Shown: positions 50,205 through 59,365, numbered from the stretch's first letter. The stretch is 64,000 bases of DNA from CAZAFC01 sp964484675 (GCA_964484675.1 CAZAFC010000002.1:124001-188000), one strand, 5' to 3'. The notes: generated from the letters alone by a model not told the origin. Numbers and translations: made by a program.

Positions 50205-51713
50205 CTACAGTCTTACATCTGGATAGACGCTTCGAGTGAGCCCATCAATCTCGTGACGCAGCTGCGGGAATGGCACGCCCTCACGCGCCGTCACGCCTTC
50301 AAAGACCCAGAAAACACGCTCACTGAAGCCCAGCCCACAGGCTGGTGGCATGCCATATTCAAGCATCTCTACAAAGTCGATATCGAGCATCATGGCTTCG
50401 TCATCGCCCGCCTCACGCATCTTTTGCTGCTCGACAAACCGGCCAAGCTGATCGAGCGGATCGTTCAGTTCAGAAAAACCATTACTCAGCTCACTGCCGG
50501 CAATCACTGCCTGGAAGCGCTGCGTCGTCTCTGGCCGATCAGGATTCGTTTTGGCAAGCGGACTAATAAACGTCGGAATGTTGACGAGCCAGACCGGTCC
50601 GGCAACGTCCTTGCGCACGTTCTTCCAGAGCTTATCGATGCCGCGAGCCTTATTTTCCGTATTCTCAAGCTCGAGCTTGTGTTCTTTGAGCGTTTTTTTG
50701 ACATCATCGAGCGAGCAAGCAAAAATATCCAGCCCGTAATGCTTTTGAATCACCGCGGCATAATCCCACACTTCCCACGAGTTACTGAGATCAACGCTGA
50801 ATTTTCCGAGCTTAAATTGCAACGTGCCGAACGTTCGCTCCAGCACGAACTTGAAAAGATCTTCCTGAAATTGCCTACCCTGCTGCCAGTCAGCATACGC
50901 CCAATACCATTCCATCGCCACGTGCTCCGGCAAGTGCTCATCGGAGTAATTTTCGTTGCGGAATCGCGGCCCAATATCATATACCTTTTCAAATCCAGCG
51001 CCCAGTAGTCGCTTGAGTGGCAGCTCGTGGCTAATGCGCAAATAAAAATCTTGGTCGAGCGCGTCCATGTGCGTGACAAACGGATTAGCATCAGCACCGC
51101 CGGTCGTATGCTCCAGCACCGGAACGTTCACCTCAATAAAACCATGCTGATCAAGAAATTCGCGCGTCGCCTGCCAGAATTTGCTCCGCCGGATAAAGCG
51201 ATCGCGCACTTCTTGATTGACGTTCATGTCGATGTAGCGGCGGCGCAAACGCTCCTCTTTGTTTGTAAAACCTTCACGCGACACCGGCATCGGCCGCAGA
51301 CTCTTGGCAAGCAAACGCAATCGATGTGCCTCAACCGAAATTTCGCCAGTTTTGGTGCGCACCACCAGTCCAGAAGCCTCAATAAAATCGCCAGCATCGA
51401 GCAGCGGCAATTCGCTCATTCCGAGCTGGCTCTGTGAAGCTTCCAGCGGCGCGAGCTTGTCGCCGGCCAAAAAGAGTTGGAGCGAGCCAGACATATCCCG
51501 CACGACCACAAAGGCGATTTTGCCAAATTTTCTAATCGCGACAATACGGCCCGCAATCGTCACTTGCTGGTTTTCAAGCGCCTCAAACTGCTCAACGACT
51601 TCTTTGAGCGTGTGCGTCCGTTCGACGTTCGCCGGAAACGGATTTACACCCAAGCGCTTTAATTCGTCAAGTTTACGCAGGCGCTCGTCGCGCAGTTCTT
51701 TGAGTGTAGCCAT
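50205..51713 (-). CDS. lysS: Lysyl-tRNA synthetase (class II)
   Basis: 502 residues. N-terminal OB-fold anticodon-binding domain (TIAGRIVAIRKFGKIAFVVVRD), then the class II core: RFIRRSKFWQATREFLDQHGFIEVNVPVLEHTTGGADANPF and motif 2 GPRFRNENYSDEH. Near the C terminus EMLEYGMPPACGLGFSERVFWV replaces the usual GLGIGIDRLVM of motif 3, keeping the arginine. The variant ending is followed by REGVPFPQLR. GGAGA precedes the ATG. A TGA/TAA-independent unit, upstream of greA in map but downstream in reading direction. Confidence 0.93.
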   Translation of the reverse strand: MATLKELRDERLRKLDELKRLGVNPFPANVERTHTLKEVVEQFEALENQQVTIAGRIVAIRKFGKIAFVVVRDMSGSLQLFLAGDKLAPLEASQSQLGMSELPLLDAGDFIEASGLVVRTKTGEISVEAHRLRLLAKSLRPMPVSREGFTNKEERLRRRYIDMNVNQEVRDRFIRRSKFWQATREFLDQHGFIEVNVPVLEHTTGGADANPFVTHMDALDQDFYLRISHELPLKRLLGAGFEKVYDIGPRFRNENYSDEHLPEHVAMEWYWAYADWQQGRQFQEDLFKFVLERTFGTLQFKLGKFSVDLSNSWEVWDYAAVIQKHYGLDIFACSLDDVKKTLKEHKLELENTENKARGIDKLWKNVRKDVAGPVWLVNIPTFISPLAKTNPDRPETTQRFQAVIAGSELSNGFSELNDPLDQLGRFVEQQKMREAGDDEAMMLDIDFVEMLEYGMPPACGLGFSERVFWVFEGVTAREGVPFPQLRHEIDGLTRSVYPDVRL

Positions 51714-51811
51714 AATCTCCTAGATTATATCTGTTGGCGGACAAAAAATCCAGACCACTCATGCGTTCATAGTCAGGAGTCGGGGCTGGCAGCGCTACCC
51801 TTGCAAACGGG

Positions 51812-52276
51812 CTAGCCGATTTCGACAACTTCGTAGTGCGTGGTGTCGGCAGGAGTTTTAATCTCAACCGCATCGCCCACTTTTTTGCCGAGCAAAGCAC
51901 GGCCGATTGGCGACTCATCGGATATCTTGCCGTCGAGCGGATCGGCTTCTACGGTGCCGACGACTTGGAATTGCTTGAACGCGCCGCCCGTCTTGCTTTT
52001 GAGCTTTACGGTCGATCCAAGCACCACTTTGCTGTCGCCTTTCGGAGTGCTGATCACCACTGAATTTGCCAAGATTGCTTCGATCTCGGCCACTCGGGCA
52101 TCATTACGCTCCTGATCCTGCCGCGCTGCACTGTATTCCATGTTTTCGCTGAGATCGCCAAATTCGCGGGCCGTCTTGATACGCTCCGCGATCTCGCTGC
52201 GCAATGCGACCAGCTCCTGCAGCTCTTTTTTCAGTTCGGCTATGCCGGCTTTTGTCAGATGGAATTGTCGTTTCAT
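51812..52276 (-). CDS. greA: Transcription elongation factor GreA
   Basis: Rescues backtracked RNA polymerase by stimulating transcript cleavage. 154 residues from MKRQFHLTKAGIAELKKEL: the N-terminal antiparallel coiled coil with REFGDLSENMEYSAARQDQ, carrying the conserved acidic tip (D, E), and the C-terminal FKBP-like domain with SKVVLGSTVKLKSK and ISDESPIGRALLGKKVGD. A GGAGGTGAC site precedes the ATG. Lies between proS and lysS on the minus strand. Confidence 0.97.
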   Translation of the reverse strand: MKRQFHLTKAGIAELKKELQELVALRSEIAERIKTAREFGDLSENMEYSAARQDQERNDARVAEIEAILANSVVISTPKGDSKVVLGSTVKLKSKTGGAFKQFQVVGTVEADPLDGKISDESPIGRALLGKKVGDAVEIKTPADTTHYEVVEIG

Positions 52277-52345
52277 GTCACCTCCCTTGCTGTACACCTG
52301 TGGTACTTGGATGTCTAATTATTGTCTGTCGCTTCATTGGGGCTT

Positions 52346-53602
52346 TTATGCGGCGAGTGCCTGCATAATCGCTTCTTCGGTCATGAGTTGGGCTTCTTTT
52401 TCGCGCCGATGTTTGAGCTCATATTTTTGGGCTGCAAGCGTTTTTTCGCTTACGACAAGGCGGTACGGAATGCCAAGCAAGTCCGCATCGGCAAACTTTT
52501 CCCCTGGTCGTACGTCGGTGCGTTCGTCATATAATACCTGAACTCCGTTACTCGTCAACTTTTGATACATCGCATACGCAGCTTTTTCCACAGCTTCGCT
52601 CGCGCCGATTTGCGCCAAATATACCTTGAATGGCGCGACATTTTCTGGCCACACCAGCCCGTATTCATCCGAAAAATGCTCCGCCATAACGCCCATCAGT
52701 CGGCTAATGCCGATGCCGTAGCAGCCCATAATAATCGACTGATTGTCGCCAGCTTCATCGGCATAAAACAGCTCGAGCGCATCGCTGTATTTGCTTTCGA
52801 GCGAGAAAATATTTCCGACTTCAATGCCGCGCTTCTCGACCAGTTCTTCTTTTGTGAGACCCAGCTTGGCCAGATTCTCGTCGGTGTAAATTTCTTTGTT
52901 AATAGCGACTCTCTTGCCTTCGTGCACATAGATAGTGTCTTCGCCGATTGGGCTGATCGTCTGAAATTCGTCGCTAAATTTGTCGGTAAAAATCCCGCCG
53001 TCAGCATACGTGCGGTATGTAACGTCGCCCAAGCCCAGCCGCTCATACACGCGGGCGTAGGCCTTGGCAGCGCGCTCGTACAGCTCCGCGTGCTCTTCTT
53101 GCGAGCGAGCAAAGCTGTACATGTCTTTCATGGTAAATTCGCGGCCACGCAGCAAGCCGCTTTTGGCGCGCAATTCGTTGCGAAATTTACTCTGAATCTG
53201 ATACACCGACACGGGCAAATCTTTGTACGAACTAATAAAACTCTTGAGCGAATCGACAATCGGCTCTTCGTGTGTCAGGCCCATGCCAAGCTCGGTGCCG
53301 TTCGCGAGCTTCGTTTTGAACCAATTATCAACTTTTTTGTCGTCCCAGCGATCGGTTTTCTCAAAAATGTCTTTCGGCTGGAGCACGGTCATCTGCACTT
53401 CTTGGCCGCCAAAGGCGTCCATTTCTTCACGGACGATCTGTGCGATGTTGTCCAGCACGCGCTTGCCAAGCGGCAAAAAGGCATACACCCCGGCCATTTC
53501 CTTGTGAATATAACCAGCTTGAATGAGCAATTGCGCGTTGCGCGCGGTTTCGTCGGCTGGTACGGTTTTGCTTGTTTTCGTGAATAAATGGGTAGCTCTC
53601 AT
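52346..53602 (-). CDS. proS: Prolyl-tRNA synthetase, short form without editing domain
   Basis: Class II enzyme charging tRNA-Pro. 418 residues, much shorter than the roughly 570 of the bacterial type, because the editing (INS) domain between motifs 2 and 3 is missing. Present: GYIHKEMAGVYAFLPLGKRV, the TLHEEPIV-like THEEPIV segment, QIQSKFRNELRAKSGLLRGREFTMKDMYSF (motif 2), IIMGCYGIGISRLMG (motif 3) and the anticodon domain ending LMTEEAIMQAL. AAGGAAC ribosome binding site. Loss of editing may allow Ala-tRNA-Pro unless a free-standing editor exists. Confidence 0.94.
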   Translation of the reverse strand: MRATHLFTKTSKTVPADETARNAQLLIQAGYIHKEMAGVYAFLPLGKRVLDNIAQIVREEMDAFGGQEVQMTVLQPKDIFEKTDRWDDKKVDNWFKTKLANGTELGMGLTHEEPIVDSLKSFISSYKDLPVSVYQIQSKFRNELRAKSGLLRGREFTMKDMYSFARSQEEHAELYERAAKAYARVYERLGLGDVTYRTYADGGIFTDKFSDEFQTISPIGEDTIYVHEGKRVAINKEIYTDENLAKLGLTKEELVEKRGIEVGNIFSLESKYSDALELFYADEAGDNQSIIMGCYGIGISRLMGVMAEHFSDEYGLVWPENVAPFKVYLAQIGASEAVEKAAYAMYQKLTSNGVQVLYDERTDVRPGEKFADADLLGIPYRLVVSEKTLAAQKYELKHRREKEAQLMTEEAIMQALAA

Positions 53603-53734
53603 AATGTTTGTTCCTTGATCAGTTGTAAAAATAGACTAGAGAATAGAAATATGCGGCCGCGGGGCCGGGAGCAAACAAATTGAAAACTGGTGAGCAATAA
53701 GAAGGCGTTTCATGCCATGTGCCAGTATAGCATA

Positions 53735-54604
53735 CTAGCGACTGGTGAGAAGAAATAGGCTCGCGAAAGCGATCGCATTTTTGAGTGTGTGCACGCCCAC
53801 GCCCGCCCAAATGCGGCCGGTTCGCTCGCGAACGTAGCACAGCACCATCGAAAGCACAAAAGTGTCAAGCCCAGCGACCCAGAGGGCGCCGCCGCTCTTG
53901 GCCTCAAGCAGATGTGGCGCGGCAAACAATACGCTCGTGACAAGCATAGCCGGAATAAAATGCAGCCGATTGCGCAGTCCGCTAAAAAGCACACCGCGAA
54001 ACGTAATCTCCTCGACAATTGGCGGCAGCAGCACCAAACTCACGAAGGCGAGCGCCAGCTGCGGCGCGCCATGGGTGGTCGTGAAGCCAACATCTTGCTG
54101 CTGCGTTGTGTCGAGATGAACAAGTCGCGTGGCTAGCCCCACAACTGCCGCGTAGAGCAAAAAGTAGCTACCGAAACTCCACAGCGCGATGGCGACGTCA
54201 CGGTACTTGGGCCTGTCGACGCCGATAGCGCGCCAGCTCACACCACGCCAGCGCAAAAATTTCCAGACAACGTACAGCCCCAGCGCTTCGCTCGATGCCA
54301 CGTACACAAATTGCGCCCACGTGGCATCGAGCCAATCAATAGAACCGCGCAAATGCGGCGCTAAGCTGTCCGCTATGGCCCACAAAATCAAGGCCACAAG
54401 CTGAGCGGCCGCATACACCAAAATCGCCACCAACACACCCCAGCGCAAGCCCCAATTGGGCGCCAACGCCAGGCCCGTTTTGCCCTGAGCATGCCCGTCC
54501 GGCACAACACCTCTATGGCGCGAGTCTGCGCGAGTCTCGCTGGTCTTGGACGCCTCGGTTATGGCTGAAATTTCTGGCATATCAGAGGAATCGCTTAACA
54601 TCAA
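53735..54604 (-). CDS. CPBP family intramembrane glutamic endopeptidase
   Basis: 289 residues. After a polar head (1-50) come about seven membrane segments with the CPBP/Rce1-like motifs in order: EEITFRG (EExxxR), FAAPH (FxxxH) and HTLKNA (HxxxN). Such proteases cut membrane-embedded substrates or protect against peptides; the substrate is unknown. The first in-frame ATG overlaps the rseP end by 23 nt; MPEISAIT at 54580, directly after the rseP stop, is an equally likely start. Confidence 0.9.
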   Translation of the reverse strand: MMLSDSSDMPEISAITEASKTSETRADSRHRGVVPDGHAQGKTGLALAPNWGLRWGVLVAILVYAAAQLVALILWAIADSLAPHLRGSIDWLDATWAQFVYVASSEALGLYVVWKFLRWRGVSWRAIGVDRPKYRDVAIALWSFGSYFLLYAAVVGLATRLVHLDTTQQQDVGFTTTHGAPQLALAFVSLVLLPPIVEEITFRGVLFSGLRNRLHFIPAMLVTSVLFAAPHLLEAKSGGALWVAGLDTFVLSMVLCYVRERTGRIWAGVGVHTLKNAIAFASLFLLTSR

Positions 54605-55775
54605 CGATCGTAATCACCACTATCAAACCAAAAAGCGCCATAAAACTAATGCCGACCACTCGATCTTCAAACTCCTCAGTGAGCGGCTTCCTGAGGACGC
54701 GGGCAATGAGCAGCAAAAAGAGCCGTCCACCGTCAAGCGCCGGAATCGGCAACACGTTCATGATAGCGAGGGTCAGCGAAATAATCGCGATAATCATCAG
54801 CACATACTGGAACCCAAGCGAGCTGCTGTCTTTGAGAATCACGAAAATGCCGACTGGCCCAGAGACATTATCGCCTGCCGAGGAAAAACGCGCCTTTGCC
54901 TGGTGCCGTGTATGCGCGCTCGGGCTAATCGATTCAGCAATGCCACGCGCTACATTGGACAGCGAACTGCCCAGGCCCTTACACGTGAGCACCGTAAATT
55001 GCTTGATCGTACCCACGGCCACAAGCGGTGCCGACCACGTGGCACGCGCCAGCTGCACATTGGTCGGCGCGATACCGAGGTAGCCTTTCGGCTGCGAAGT
55101 ATGCTCGCTGGCTGCCACCGCTTGTTGCGACAGAAGCGTGAGCGTGGCCGTTCGGATTTGGCCGTCACGCTGATAGGTAAGACGAACTGTTTGGCCGGCA
55201 AATCGCTGCGTGATTGCGGGCAGATTTTGCGTGCCTTTGATCGCCGCAACCGGTTGCCCGGGCAGACCGATCGAAATAAGCTCATCGCGCGGCTGCAATC
55301 CCGCTCGCGCTGCGGGTGAGCCATTCTGCGCATACCCCACCAACACCTTGGCATTCACTACTTTCGTATCACTCCGAATGGCAAATTGATTGTCCACCAA
55401 CTGCGGCATTCCCCACCACGCAAGCAGCGTAAATAACACAAAAGCCGCCAGCAGGTTCATGCCTACGCCAGCCAGCATAATCTTCGTCTTGACAGCGGTG
55501 GATGCAGCACCAAAGCTGCCCTTTTCCGTGTCGGCATCATGCTCGCCCTTGAGCTTCACGAAGCCACCGATCGGTAACCAGTTCAAGCTAAAGATAAATC
55601 CAGATCGGCCGCGGCGGCCGCGAACTTTGCGGCTCCACGCGCGCGGCGGAAAACCGACACCAAATTCCTCGGCCACGACACCGTTGCGGCGCGCCACAAA
55701 GAAATGCCCGAGCTCATGCACCACCACAAGCCCGACAAACAAAATGAGTCCCACAATCAGAAAAACTACCGACAC
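54582..55775 (-). CDS. rseP: Site-2 protease RseP/RasP (M50)
   Basis: Intramembrane zinc protease. 397 residues: first membrane segment with VVHELGHFFVARR (HExxH), FPPRAWSR loop, LPIGGFVKLKGE, a PDZ domain (NGSPAARAGLQPRDELISIG) and the second metal motif NVLPIPALDGGRL (NxxPxPxLDG) near the C terminus. Likely cleaves membrane anchors such as anti-sigma factors or signal-peptide remnants. Lies between frr and the CPBP protease gene, both on the same strand; in many bacteria rseP sits in the same rpsB-tsf-frr neighbourhood. Confidence 0.95.
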   Translation of the reverse strand: MSVVFLIVGLILFVGLVVVHELGHFFVARRNGVVAEEFGVGFPPRAWSRKVRGRRGRSGFIFSLNWLPIGGFVKLKGEHDADTEKGSFGAASTAVKTKIMLAGVGMNLLAAFVLFTLLAWWGMPQLVDNQFAIRSDTKVVNAKVLVGYAQNGSPAARAGLQPRDELISIGLPGQPVAAIKGTQNLPAITQRFAGQTVRLTYQRDGQIRTATLTLLSQQAVAASEHTSQPKGYLGIAPTNVQLARATWSAPLVAVGTIKQFTVLTCKGLGSSLSNVARGIAESISPSAHTRHQAKARFSSAGDNVSGPVGIFVILKDSSSLGFQYVLMIIAIISLTLAIMNVLPIPALDGGRLFLLLIARVLRKPLTEEFEDRVVGISFMALFGLIVVITIVDVKRFL

Positions 55776-55819
55776 TTGCTTGACTCCACCTGAGTTTTCA
55801 TTCCTTTATATTGTAGCAG

Positions 55820-56371
55820 CTAGATCGTCATGATCTCAGTTTCTTTGGCCTTGGCGACCGCCTCGATCTCAGTGCGCACACCATTCAAGCTGTCGTCAAT
55901 CTGTTTTTCGAGCCGCTTGGCGTCGTCTTCACCAATATGCTTTTCTTTTTTGGCGGTGGCAATCGCACCCAGTGCGTCGTGGCGAACATTGCGCAAGCGG
56001 ACCATGGTCTCTTCGACTTTGCCACTGAGCACTTTAGTGAATTCGCGGCGACGCTCTTCATTGAGCGGCGGAACCGGCACACGCACAACCCGGCCGTCGT
56101 CGCTCGGATTCAGCCCCAAACTCGGATTATCGCGAATCGCGCTAGCAATTGCCTGTAAATTCCCCGGATCAAACGGCGTCACCTGTAACAGCTGCGCTTC
56201 GGGTGCCGTAACATTGGCAACTTGATTCAGCGGCATTGGCGAACCATACGCCATCACCGTCACACCATCGAGCATGCCGGCATGCGCCCGGCCCGTGCGT
56301 ACCTTTTTGGCCTCGTCCTTAAAAAACTCCAGCGCCTGCTTCATATTATCTTGATACTGCTTGATGTCCAT
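55820..56371 (-). CDS. frr: Ribosome recycling factor
   Basis: Splits post-termination ribosomes with EF-G. 183 residues of normal length, with KVRTGRAHAGMLDGVTVMAYGSPMPLNQVANV (the conserved RTGRA region), DPGNLQAIASAI, VRVPVPPLNEERRREFTKV and RNVRHDALG. It has its own promoter (TGC-TATAAT, 56415-56420) and a terminator separates it from tsf. The order rpsB-tsf-frr without pyrH between is seen here. Confidence 0.97.
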   Translation of the reverse strand: MDIKQYQDNMKQALEFFKDEAKKVRTGRAHAGMLDGVTVMAYGSPMPLNQVANVTAPEAQLLQVTPFDPGNLQAIASAIRDNPSLGLNPSDDGRVVRVPVPPLNEERRREFTKVLSGKVEETMVRLRNVRHDALGAIATAKKEKHIGEDDAKRLEKQIDDSLNGVRTEIEAVAKAKETEIMTI

Positions 56372-56414
56372 GTCCGTCTCGCTTTCTGCTTACCGATTGC
56401 CGGTCGTTACGTTT

Positions 56415-56453
56415 ATTATAGCAAAATCGCCCCAGAAAATGAGGCGATTTTTG
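56415..56453 (-). promoter_or_regulatory. Terminator after tsf followed by extended -10 promoter for frr
   Basis: AAAATCGCC (56423-56431) pairs with GGCGATTTT (56443-56451), flanked by A- and T-tracts, and ends tsf. TGC-TATAAT at 56415-56420 (minus) lies immediately downstream and drives frr, 44 nt before its ATG. Confidence 0.8.
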
Positions 56454-56586
56454 AACTTATTGTCAGCACGCCCGTTCAGACAGACATGGCGCGCAGGTTT
56501 CCATTGAACCTCTCAAAGCTCGGGCGGCCAAGCAGCTGCGTGTTGAGCAAAGAGCTGTTGAGATACAAAAAGCAAAGCGCAGTTAT

Positions 56587-57186
56587 CTACGCTTCGACTT
56601 CGCCGATTGCCATGCGGTTGAAGCGACGAACAACGAGGTTCTCGCCCATCTGCGCGATGGTTTCTTTTACATAGTCGCCCACGGTTTGGTCGGGGTTTTT
56701 GATGTACGGCTGGTCGAGCAAGCATCGCTCGGCAAAGTATTTCTTGGCCATGCCGTCGACAATTTGCGGCACCATCGCTTCGGGCTTGCCTTCGGCCTTG
56801 ACCTTTTCGGTAAACTCAGCGACAGCGCGCTCGCGCTCGGCCTCAGGCACCTGATCGCTCGTGACGTACAATGGCGCCGAAGCAGCGATGTGCATGGCAA
56901 TGTTTTTCACAAAGTCGGTGAATTTTTCGTTGCGAGCCACAAAGTCAGTTTCGCAGTTCACCTCGAGCAATACGCCAATTCGGCCGTCGTGCACGTAGCT
57001 GCTGATGAGCCCGGCACGTGCTTCGCGAGCGGCGCTCTTTTCGGCTTTGGTGAGGCCTTTTTTGCGCATCTCAGCGAGTGCTTTATCGAAGTCACCTTCG
57101 GCAGCTTCGAGTGCGCGCTTGGCGTCGGTCATGCCCACGCCAGTCAGCTCGCGCAAGCGCTTAATTTCTGCAATATCAATGGTCAT
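56587..57186 (-). CDS. tsf: Elongation factor Ts (short form)
   Basis: Guanine nucleotide exchange factor for EF-Tu. 199 residues, against about 280-290 in E. coli: the N-terminal UBA-like domain (IKRLRELTGVGMTDAKRALEA) and the TDFVARNEKF core motif are present, but only one of the two core subdomains is complete, as in thermophile and other short EF-Ts. AAAGGACAC ribosome binding site. Directly after rpsB (41 nt). Confidence 0.96.
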   Translation of the reverse strand: MTIDIAEIKRLRELTGVGMTDAKRALEAAEGDFDKALAEMRKKGLTKAEKSAAREARAGLISSYVHDGRIGVLLEVNCETDFVARNEKFTDFVKNIAMHIAASAPLYVTSDQVPEAERERAVAEFTEKVKAEGKPEAMVPQIVDGMAKKYFAERCLLDQPYIKNPDQTVGDYVKETIAQMGENLVVRRFNRMAIGEVEA

Positions 57187-57227
57187 TTCTCGTGTCCTTT
57201 CTTTGGCGCCTTTTGCGCGTAACTTAG

Positions 57228-57971
57228 TTAGGCTTTAGCTTCGTCTTTGTCAGGAGTTGTGGCAGCGGCTGATTTGGCGTGCTTGGCTTGGCCGGCTTCG
57301 ACCGCCTGCTGCACGTAGTCAGCGATCAGCTGGATCGCCTTCAGCGCATCATCGTTGCCAGGAATTGCGAAGTCGACAAGAGTCGGATCGGCATTGGTGT
57401 CTACCAAACCAACTGTTTTGAGATCGAGCTTGCGGGCCTCGGCCAAGGCGTTGGCATCGCTTACGATGTCGAAGATAAACACGGCGCCAGGACGTGGCAC
57501 CATGTTCTTGATGCCGCCGTACAGCCGATTCATTTCTTCAATTTCTTCTTGGAAGCGCTGCACCTCGAGCTTGTTGTATTTGTGCACCAGCTCACCTGAT
57601 TCCATCTTGGCTTCAAGATCTTTGAGGCGCTTCACGCGGCCGCTAATGGTGTTCCAGTTGGTGAGCATGCCGCCGAGCCAGCGCTCGGTCACGTATGGCA
57701 TCTTGGTGTTTTCGGCCAGCTGTTTGACAATGTCCTGCGCCTGGCGCTTGGTGCCGACGAACAGCACTTGCTTGCCTTCGCCAACGGTACGAGCCAAGAA
57801 ATCAAGCGCGTCGTTCAGCCCCTCGACCGTCTTGGTAAGGTCAATAATGTGGCTGCCGCCTCGCTTGCTGTGGATAAATGGCGCCATCTTGGGGTGCCAC
57901 CGGCTCGTCTTGTGGCCGAAATGCGCGCCCGATTCCAAAAGTTTTTTGATGTCTACATCAACAGTAGCCAT
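57228..57971 (-). CDS. rpsB: 30S ribosomal protein uS2
   Basis: 247 residues. Conserved segments: LLESGAHFGHKTSRWHPKMAPFI, HIIDLTKTVEGL, VLFVGTKRQAQDIV, RWLGGMLTNWNTI and LVDTNADPTLVDFAIPGNDDA, followed by a Lys/Ala-rich tail. AAAGGACACC ribosome binding site. The promoter TGT-TACAAT at 58068-58073 gives a leader of about 90 nt, long enough for autoregulation by S2, though I recognise no known motif. Confidence 0.97.
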   Translation of the reverse strand: MATVDVDIKKLLESGAHFGHKTSRWHPKMAPFIHSKRGGSHIIDLTKTVEGLNDALDFLARTVGEGKQVLFVGTKRQAQDIVKQLAENTKMPYVTERWLGGMLTNWNTISGRVKRLKDLEAKMESGELVHKYNKLEVQRFQEEIEEMNRLYGGIKNMVPRPGAVFIFDIVSDANALAEARKLDLKTVGLVDTNADPTLVDFAIPGNDDALKAIQLIADYVQQAVEAGQAKHAKSAAATTPDKDEAKA

Positions 57972-58067
57972 ATGGTGTCCTTTCTCTTCGCTTGGGTGCC
58001 CGAGGCGCGCCTACACAGCCATCGCCCGAGAGGATATATCCCAAACTGCTTCATTAATTACCCGCCT

Positions 58068-58073
58068 ATTGTA
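58068..58073 (-). promoter_or_regulatory. Extended -10 promoter for rpsB-tsf
   Basis: TGT-TACAAT on the minus strand, 96 nt before the rpsB ATG. Confidence 0.55.
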
Positions 58074-58101
58074 ACAGATAAGTGCCCCGAGATGCAAACA
58101 G

Positions 58102-58911
58102 TCAATTGCCACAGCAACGCTTGTACTTCTTGCCACTCCCACAAGGGCATGGACCCTTTCTTCGGATAGAAGCATAGTTTGGCCGACACTGCTCTTCTGG
58201 GATAAATGATACATCCCCAATGTTGATGGAAACTGATGTGATGGTGTTTTTTGATTTCAGCATGCCCGCTTGATACCTGTCTGGCAAGAACGTTCGAAGA
58301 ATCTCGTGCGCTATTTGGCGGATACAGACAAAACCTATGCCTTCAACATCGAACCAATCGCTCCCGTTGTGACTATATGTCCAGCCCAATGAATTACGCT
58401 TGGTAAGATCCATGTAGTCAGCCGAGAGACCAGGATCAACATGAGCGCCTCCATCCTGATTTGCCACGCGGCGAATCAACCATTCTCTGTTGAATGTATT
58501 TCCTTTTGAATCCTCAATTATCGGCTCCTCCCAGTAGTCAGCAAAACCTGTCTCTCGTGGTAAGTACCCTGGAAGGTCGTCAAAATGAGGATCATAACAT
58601 CCTGGCGAACCATCAGTTGATATTCGCAGTGAAGCAAGTGCCACAAATGGCGTAATCCTAGTAACGCCCGGCGAGGTTTTATAATGTTTAGCCGTATCAA
58701 AAAACTTATGAGATTGTAGGCCCAGCTGATGCAATAGTCCGCGACTACCTCCAGACGGATTATCGTGGAGCAATAATCTTAGCTTGGCAGCCATTGCTTT
58801 CGCCGCATAGGGTTTGCCCGAATCATAAGTCCTTGTATCGACCAGAAGTAAATCAAGCTGCTGCTCGAGCTCTAGCCCCAACTCTTCCTTTGTCTTGATG
58901 ACTCTTTCCAT
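58102..58911 (-). CDS. SEC-C motif protein of unknown function
   Basis: 269 residues. The C terminus is a SEC-C zinc motif (GPCPCGSGKKYKRCCGN), found in SecA tails and as an add-on in many unrelated proteins. The remaining 245 residues (a Leu-rich helical start, then a mixed region with PGYLPRETGFADYW and WTYSHNGSDWFDVEGIGF) match no family I know. Base composition is visibly more A/T-rich than neighbours, with A/T-ending codons, which suggests acquisition from elsewhere. SecA of this genome lacks this motif, so this protein might share its former partner role; that is speculation. Confidence 0.8.
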   Translation of the reverse strand: MERVIKTKEELGLELEQQLDLLLVDTRTYDSGKPYAAKAMAAKLRLLLHDNPSGGSRGLLHQLGLQSHKFFDTAKHYKTSPGVTRITPFVALASLRISTDGSPGCYDPHFDDLPGYLPRETGFADYWEEPIIEDSKGNTFNREWLIRRVANQDGGAHVDPGLSADYMDLTKRNSLGWTYSHNGSDWFDVEGIGFVCIRQIAHEILRTFLPDRYQAGMLKSKNTITSVSINIGDVSFIPEEQCRPNYASIRRKGPCPCGSGKKYKRCCGN

Positions 58912-58963
58912 CTCAAATATGAATAATAGCGCCTACTCTCGCAATAGTGCAAGGAGCAAACTC

Positions 58964-58992
58964 TTTACATTCGGTCGGAAAACAGATACAAT
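58964..58992 (+). promoter_or_regulatory. Promoter for rpmE2
   Basis: -35 TTTACA at 58964-58969, 17 bp, -10 TACAAT at 58987-58992. The leader before the ATG at 59003 would be about 4 nt. Confidence 0.75.
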
Positions 58993-59002
58993 ACTTTGGA
59001 TT

Positions 59003-59365
59003 ATGAAGAAAGAGCTACACCCACAAAATTATCGGCCGGTTGTGTTCCAGGATTTGAACAACGATTTTAAATTCCTGACGCGTTCGACGGTCGCCAGCGA
59101 CGAAACTATTAAATGGGAAGACGGCAACGAATATCCACTCGTGAAAGTACATATCACCAGCGCCTCGCACCCATTCTTTACCGGTGAAGAGCGCGTGCTC
59201 GACATCGAAGGCCGCGTTGACAAGTTCAAGGCCCGCGCTAAGGCTGCTGCCGAAGCCCGCGAAAAGCGCGCCAACGCTGCCAAAAAAGAAGCCGCCCGCA
59301 AAGCTGCCAAGGCTGCAAAGCCCGAGAAGATTACTCCTGCGCCAGCTGCCGCCAAAAAGAGCTAG
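59003..59365 (+). CDS. rpmE2: 50S ribosomal protein bL31 type B with long C-terminal tail
   Basis: The first 80 residues follow the type B bL31 pattern: MKKELHPQNYRPVVFQDLNND, FLTRSTVASDETIKWEDGNEYPLVKVHITSASHPFFTG. There is no CXXC zinc motif, consistent with the zinc-free form. A 40-residue Ala/Lys tail (AREKRANAAKKEAARKAAK) is unusual and helical by composition. The start is fixed by the conserved opening and by the promoter; upstream frame is not coding. Terminator at 59381. Confidence 0.93.
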   Translation: MKKELHPQNYRPVVFQDLNNDFKFLTRSTVASDETIKWEDGNEYPLVKVHITSASHPFFTGEERVLDIEGRVDKFKARAKAAAEAREKRANAAKKEAARKAAKAAKPEKITPAPAAAKKS

